Origin: Notamacropus eugenii
Lineage: Eukaryota; Chordata; Mammalia; Diprotodontia; Macropodidae
Direction: 5' to 3'
Assembly (NCBI RefSeq): GCF_028372415.1
Contig: NC_092872.1
Span: 547,334,205-547,398,204 of the forward strand
DNA: 64,000 nt
Shown here: positions 59,104-64,000 of the stretch, piece after piece
How the letters are laid out: each line of letters starts with the position of its first letter
How positions within the stretch are numbered: the first letter of the stretch is position 1
Program-made: the position numbers and the translations under genes
Notes under the pieces: generated by a model
What the model was told of the DNA's origin: nothing
The model's input: only the letters and a program-made list of their open reading frames with translations
Database searches by the model: none

Positions 59104-60219
59104 CTGAAATGCAAAAGCAAAAAGATGTAGGGTTAGTAGAAAGGGATCACAGTCCTGTGTGAGCTCCTGTTCTTTCACTTAGGCTTTTGGCATATAGACA
59201 TATGTGCCATATACGTAATACAAAGACATTGAAAAGGAGATCTCAGTTATAAAATGATATTCAATATTCAACCAGTCAACAAGTATTATTGAGTGTTTTT
59301 CTGTGCAAGGCAGTCTAGGAAGCAGTTTAGATCAGGGGTTCTCAACATGAAATTAACATAATTCCATATAACTGGTTTTCTTTACAATTGTCTTTTATGC
59401 ATTTAAAATATTATTCCAAATAAAGAGCATCCATAGGCTGCACCAGACTGCCAAAGGAATCCATGGCTGAAAACAAGATTAAGAGTTGCTAAATGAGATA
59501 AAACACGGTCCTTGACTTCATGAGTTTACCATGAAATATGACACAAACACAGATAACTAAATAATGTTACATGATGAGTGCATTAGAATATAACAAAGTG
59601 CTATCTAGCATATTACTAGGAACAAACACTTAGCTGAATGAGGGGATCTGGGAAGCCTCCTTGGAGGAAGTAGCATTTGAGTTGGACTTTATAAAACCAA
59701 GATTTGTTAAGCACCTACTTTGTACCAAGTCCTATGTTACACCTCAGAGAGATCCAGTTTGAATTAGACAGGGAGTTTGCACCCTTCAAATGCAAGTTTT
59801 AAAAAGACACCAAAAAGATTCCCCAAACATATTCTGTGTAACATACAGTGAGTCATTACACAGATGCTTATGAATAACTTATCTGACAGGTTGATAAAAT
59901 AATTTGATTTCTTTACTCACATTTTCTAGAGATAAATTCACCTTGAATAAAGTAGGATAAAGTATTAGGATAAGGATAGGCAAGGCAATCATGTGGCCCT
60001 CTAGGTCAAGGTCAAGTGAAACTCTTTGACTGATTCCAAACTTCACAGAACAAATCCCCTTAATAAAAGGATTTGTTCTGTATAACTTGGACTCAGTCAA
60101 AAGGCCACACCCAAGAACCTAGAGGGCCACATGTAACCTTGAGACAGCCTGTTCCCCACCCCTGTATTATGGTAAAGTTGAGGAAGAAGCAAGAGGAGAA
60201 GGTTTATAAATTTCAAACT

Positions 60220-60400
60220 GGATAAGACCTTTAAGAGTATCTTAAGTATCACCTCATCTTACAAATGAAAGAACTAAGGTCTCAAAACAAATGACTTGCC
60301 CATAGTAGCACAAGCTGGAAGATGAAGATCTGAACCCAAGTCCTGTCTATAAATCAGGTCATCCTTCCACTTTCTATTCCACTGCCTCCTCCAGAGCAAG
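60220..60400 (-). mobile_element. MIR-type SINE, antisense
   Basis: CTTACAAATGAAAGAACTAA, ATGACTTGCCCATAGTAGCA and CTGAACCCAAGTCCTGTC. Confidence 0.75.
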
Positions 60401-60859
60401 TAAAGTTGGGATCCACTGGTGAAGATCTTTACTGATGGGGGTGGGAGGAGCAAGGAAGGCATGGATGAGGTACCATTTAAGCTAGGTTTTAAAGGCAAAA
60501 ATAGGGATGGATATTTCACTTATAGAATATAAAAAGAGGTGTTATTTCTTTTTCTATTTTTTTTAATCCCCATCATGTAGCACAGTGCCTGGCACTAGGA
60601 TCAGCACTTAAGAATTGCTTGTTGATTAATTCCAGGCATAGGGGACAGCATGAGCCACTGCAGGGATGGAGTTGTTCAGCTGACCTCGAACATGAACTGT
60701 GGGGAATGGAATGATTGAGAGAAGACTGGAAAGGTAGGGAAGGTGCCACATCATAGAGAAGGTGCCATTCCCTAGTTACAGACTTGGGCAAGTACCCTAG
60801 AGGCATCATGGGACAAGGGGAGGGAGGAGTTTTGCCCGCTGTTTGAAAAATGTTTCTTA

Positions 60860-61260
60860 TTCATCTAGCTATTCCTGTTGTTCCCTGGCTATTCACACCT
60901 TTCTATTTCCTGGCAAACAGGGCATTAAAGCTGGCATCCCCTCTCTTCCCCAGAAGATGTGGCAAACTTGGCTCATTAACCCAGTGGTGTTCTCACCAGT
61001 CTACCAAGGTGGCTAAACTCTAGCTGCCTGAATTCCACACCTCAGTGACCTGGGCTCCCCTCCCTATCTCCATTCTTTCCACCTACTATGCTCTGCCAGA
61101 TTAATCACCCTAATGCATTATTTGGATCATGCAGCTCCCGCTCCTCTGCTCAAAAGCTCAGTCCCAGTACATTCCCAGTGCCCACGAAGTCAAGTCCAAT
61201 TTCCTAGCTATTCAAAGGCCTCCAGGTTCTGGCCATAACCTACTTATTTCCCTCTCATGA
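60860..61260 (+). mobile_element. LINE-2 fragment, sense
   Basis: TTGGATCATGCAGCTCCCGC, CTCAAAAGCTCAGTCCCAGT and GAAGTCAAGTCCAATTTCCT follow L2 order. Confidence 0.7.
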
Positions 61261-61429
61261 AGTGTTTGACTCCATTAGAACACAGCTCCTTCTAATAGCT
61301 ATTACCTGAGTCTCCAATTTACCTTCCCAATCAGATCTCCTTCTAAAAAGTTTAATCATTTCCATAACTGTAATCCCACAAAAATACTCAACATTTCTAT
61401 AGAACATTAGGATTTTTAAAGCATTTTCT

Positions 61430-61590
61430 ACCAATAACCTTATGAAATGGACTTTGCAAGTATTAATATCCCCTGCTTTCAAGATGAAGAGTCCAGAAAG
61501 GCTACAATTTATCTAATGCAGCACAGTGCAAGGTCCAGGATGTGAACCCAAGGGACTACTGACTCCAGTAACTTCCACATTATGATGCTT
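61430..61590 (-). mobile_element. MIR-type SINE fragment, antisense
   Basis: AAGTATTAATATCCCCTGCT and GATGTGAACCCAAGGGACTA. Confidence 0.6.
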
Positions 61591-61637
61591 CTCTACACTA
61601 AAAAGACTGAGAATGCATTTATTTATTATTATTTTTA

Positions 61638-61680
61638 GGAAAGGAGAAAGGAAGGAAGGGAGACAGGGAGGGAGGGAGAG
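61638..61680 (+). repeat. Purine-only GGAAG/GGGA tract
   Basis: AGGAAAGGAGAAAGGAAGGA and GGGAGGGAGGGAG runs; low complexity. Confidence 0.8.
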
Positions 61681-61684
61681 CAAA

Positions 61685-61925
61685 AGCCTACTTATGTGCC
61701 AGGCACTGCTAAGCATTTTACAAATATTATCTCATTTGATCCTTATAAAAACCCTAGGAGGAAGGCACTATTATTATTCCCATTTTATAGTTCAGATAAA
61801 TAAGGCAGGCAGAAGTTATGTGACGACCTGGGTCACACAGTGTATCAGAGGCTGGATTTGAACATAAAGTCTTTCTGACTCTAGGTCCAGCACTCTAGCC
61901 ACTGTCTCCTAGCTGCCTCTAATCC
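61685..61925 (-). mobile_element. CORE-SINE, antisense, nearly full length
   Basis: TATGTGCCAGGCACTGCTAA, TATCTCATTTGATCCTTATA, GTCACACAGTGTATCAGAGG and CTCTAGCCACTGTCTCCTAG in order. Confidence 0.9.
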
Positions 61926-61929
61926 AAAG

Positions 61930-62100
61930 ATCAACAGCTGACAGGATCTTAGCTATGTCTGACTTCCTCATTTTATAGAAGACGGAACTGAGACCCACAG
62001 AGTGAAAGTCACATGTCAAAATGAAGTCAGTAGCAGTTAGAAATCAAACCCAGATCCTCAGATTCCAAGCCTGAGTCAACCTCCCCTACAATATGCTGCC
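61930..62100 (-). mobile_element. MIR-type SINE, antisense
   Basis: CTTCCTCATTTTATAGAAGA, ACTGAGACCCACAGAG and AATCAAACCCAGATCCTCAG. Confidence 0.8.
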
Positions 62101-62459
62101 TTCGCCATGCTCTGCATTGAACTGACTCTACCTCTCTTCTGGCTCCAATCATCTTCTAGAAGTGGAAACTGCTTCATAGGAGGCAGGAGGGAATTCCCTA
62201 GGGGCAGGCAGGGCGCCTAGCCACTCTGAAGCTCACCTCCAGGCGAGGAGGAGGAGTTGGTTCAAGTTACCAAAGGGGAGATGGCTCAAGATAGAGCAAA
62301 GCTGCTTTTCAGCTCAAACAATCTAGTTACCCTTTTTTTTAAATTCAAAGAAACCTTATCCTGGAGGTGATACACTGACAAAAATGATTAGCACTGTGGT
62401 ACATTCCCAGTAAGCATATGTTAGGTACTTTTCCAATAGCAAAAGTTCGCATCATAATT

Positions 62460-62830
62460 AGTTAATACTAGGTTTTCAAAGCACTTTGCAAATCTAATCT
62501 CCTTTGATCCTCACAAGTACTTCGGGAGGTAGAGGCTTTCATTATTTCAATTTTTGTTGTGGTAATTAAGGTTGAACCCTGTGCTACTCTTTCTGACCTG
62601 GTCTAGGTGTTTTCTTGGCCAAGATAGTGGAGTGGTTTGCCATTTCCTTCTCCAGCTCATTTTACAGATAAGGGAACTGAGGCAAACACAGTAAAGTGAC
62701 TTGTCCAGGTCCCAAAATTAGCTAGTGTCAAAGACCAGATTTAAATTCATAAATGAGTCTTCCTCACTCCAAGATTAGTACTCCACTACACCACCTAACT
62801 GCCCCCATTTTACAGATGAACAAAGAGAGG
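62460..62830 (-). mobile_element. CORE-SINEs, antisense (nested)
   Basis: A copy with the marsupial tail (GTTTTCTTGGCCAAGATAGT, ATTTCCTTCTCCAGCTCATT, CTCCACTACACCACCTAACT) sits inside an MIR-type copy whose core (CCATTTTACAGATGAACAAA) resumes at about 62,805. Confidence 0.8.
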
Positions 62831-63019
62831 TTGACAAAATAATCTGACTTGCCCACAATAAGACTGTTAATAAGTGTCAGATCAAATTTGAAGTCAGGGT
62901 ATAAACAACAGCAAAAGAGGAAATAGCTTTTATCCTAGCCATGAAGGTTAAGGGAGGATTTTATCACTCAAGAATGGGGATAAAGGACATCATTTTTTGA
63001 TTGAGAAGTTTGCTCTAGA

Positions 63020-63225
63020 GGAATGGTGGCAGAATATGGTAGACAGAGCATTGGATTTGGTGTTAGAAGACCTAGTTTTTGAATCCTGCCTCTTTTGATC
63101 CCAATAGGTGTGACCTTAAGCAGGTCACTTCACCTCTGGACCCCAGTGCCTCTATAAAATGAAGAGGTTCTAACAGATTGTTTGGAAGGTCCTTTTCCTA
63201 TGCAAGGTCCTATGATCTTGGGGAT
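63020..63225 (+). mobile_element. MIR-type SINE, sense
   Basis: TAGACAGAGCATTGGATTTG, TTTTTGAATCCTGCCTCTTT and CAGGTCACTTCACCTCTGG. Confidence 0.8.
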
Positions 63226-63639
63226 TTTATTCCCTCTGATGTGGAACAGAACAAGAAAACTGAGAGGCAAAATCACAGCAACTTCTTACTTCCTGAATCT
63301 TTTGTTTAACAACAAAGGCATAAAAGAATGACGGTGGTTTACAATCTGTTTTTGTTTGTTGCTATGCTCTGCTCTGCTGCCCAACCATGCTTCAGTGACT
63401 ATATTCTGGGCATAAACATTTTATTGACAGGCTAACAATTACCCAGAGGAGGGAGATCAGAAAGACTGGGAAACTCAAAACCATAAGGACCAGTTAAGGA
63501 AATTGGGAATGGTTAGGCAGACGGAAGGCAATGCTTAGAATTTCTTCCTCTCTGCCTCCCCACCTGGCCTGGCTCTGGGGCCATCTCCTGAGAAGAATTC
63601 CCTGACATTCCAGTTATATTTGCTGTCTCTCCCCCTCCT

Positions 63640-63770
63640 TAAGGATAGAGAGCTAACCCTGGAGCCAGGAAAGTCTAGGTTCAAATCCACCTCTGACACA
63701 AACTGCCTCTGTGACTTGGGCAAATCACCTAATTTCTTTGCACCATAGCAACTCTAAGATTGTAATTTGC
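63640..63770 (+). mobile_element. CORE-SINE head, sense
   Basis: TAGAGAGCTAACCCTGGAGC, TAGGTTCAAATCCACCTCTG and GACTTGGGCAAATCACCTAA. Confidence 0.85.
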
Positions 63771-64000
63771 AGAGAAGGTACTGATCTGCATTGGTAGAGG
63801 TACTTGTATTGCCTCATTCTGAGCTGGTTTTGATGGGGTGCTTGGGTGCATGTGCTTGGGCCCCAATTCTAAAATCACACTTCTCTTTAAAAATCCCATT
63901 TCTCCCTAGCCTCAAAATACCACCCCAAACAGTTTCTCCCCAGTCCAAGGACACAGGCTGCCCCATCAACAACCGTTATCTCCCTTCCTGCTATAGTAGC

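Larger units (their letters stand above)
59104..64000. other. ATP6V1C2 upstream intron (5' exons outside window)
   Basis: Searched on the - strand for the expected upstream segments (DLKSR...AYN.LK..LENLEKKS and KYPVKQPL) without a match. Filled with SINEs and an L2 fragment. Confidence 0.6.

Noticed and set aside
59879-60100. Minus-strand stretch reading TLFKVNLSLENVSKE with a following GTGAGT, resembling the missing ATP6V1C2 segment TLKTNLENLEKKS
   Set aside because: Only a few residues match, the upstream DLKSRTAAYN block is absent (LPILILILYP instead), and the match would need shifts. Taken as coincidence.
1-64000. CRISPR arrays, bacterial operons, tRNA or rRNA genes
   Set aside because: The window is vertebrate nuclear DNA. 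tRNA-like text occurs only inside SINE heads, and no regular spacer-repeat array is present.

Overview
The window reads as nuclear DNA of a marsupial. Two split vertebrate genes with consensus GT-AG introns sit in a background of marsupial-type repeats: CORE-SINEs of the MAR1/WSINE1/MIR kind, a recurring short marsupial element, L1 pieces whose ORF2 tail resembles but differs from eutherian L1, and old L2 and CR1/L3 remnants. The species cannot be named from sequence alone.

Layout. Bases 1-13,000 are an upstream flank with no gene I can support. It holds nested LINE-1 pieces, SINEs, a 270-bp CT repeat and a 155-bp polypyrimidine tract. A CpG island (about 13,015-14,130) carries the promoter and first exon of PDIA6 (protein disulfide isomerase A6, P5). 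PDIA6 runs on the + strand from 13,433 to a stop at 46,184 and a poly(A) signal at 46,560. All 13 coding exons were placed by translation and their splice phases agree. The predicted protein has 437 residues: signal peptide, two CGHC thioredoxin domains, a b domain, an acidic tail and KDEL. Its introns hold L1, L2, CR1/L3 and SINE pieces and one solo retroviral LTR.

After a gap of about 0.9 kb the second gene, ATP6V1C2 (V-ATPase V1 subunit C2), is read on the - strand. Its poly(A) signal is at 47,533-47,538. Eight exons between 47,760 and 59,103 encode the part from about human residue 158 to the C-terminus, including the 46-codon cassette exon that marks the long isoform. The 5' exons were not found up to 64,000 and probably lie beyond the window. 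From what I know of human 2p25.1, PDIA6 and ATP6V1C2 are tail-to-tail neighbours there too.

The two genes are neighbours rather than a pathway: PDIA6 acts in ER oxidative folding and the unfolded protein response, ATP6V1C2 in proton pumping. The strongest regulatory observation is in the PDIA6 promoter, where one CCAAT box serves an exact ERSE and an exact reverse ERSE-II at once (13,203-13,227). I found no unknown biological system here. The items most worth checking are that composite stress element, a perfect G-quadruplex motif just inside intron 1, a three-residue shortening of the PDIA6 linker, and the conserved ATP6V1C2 cassette exon.
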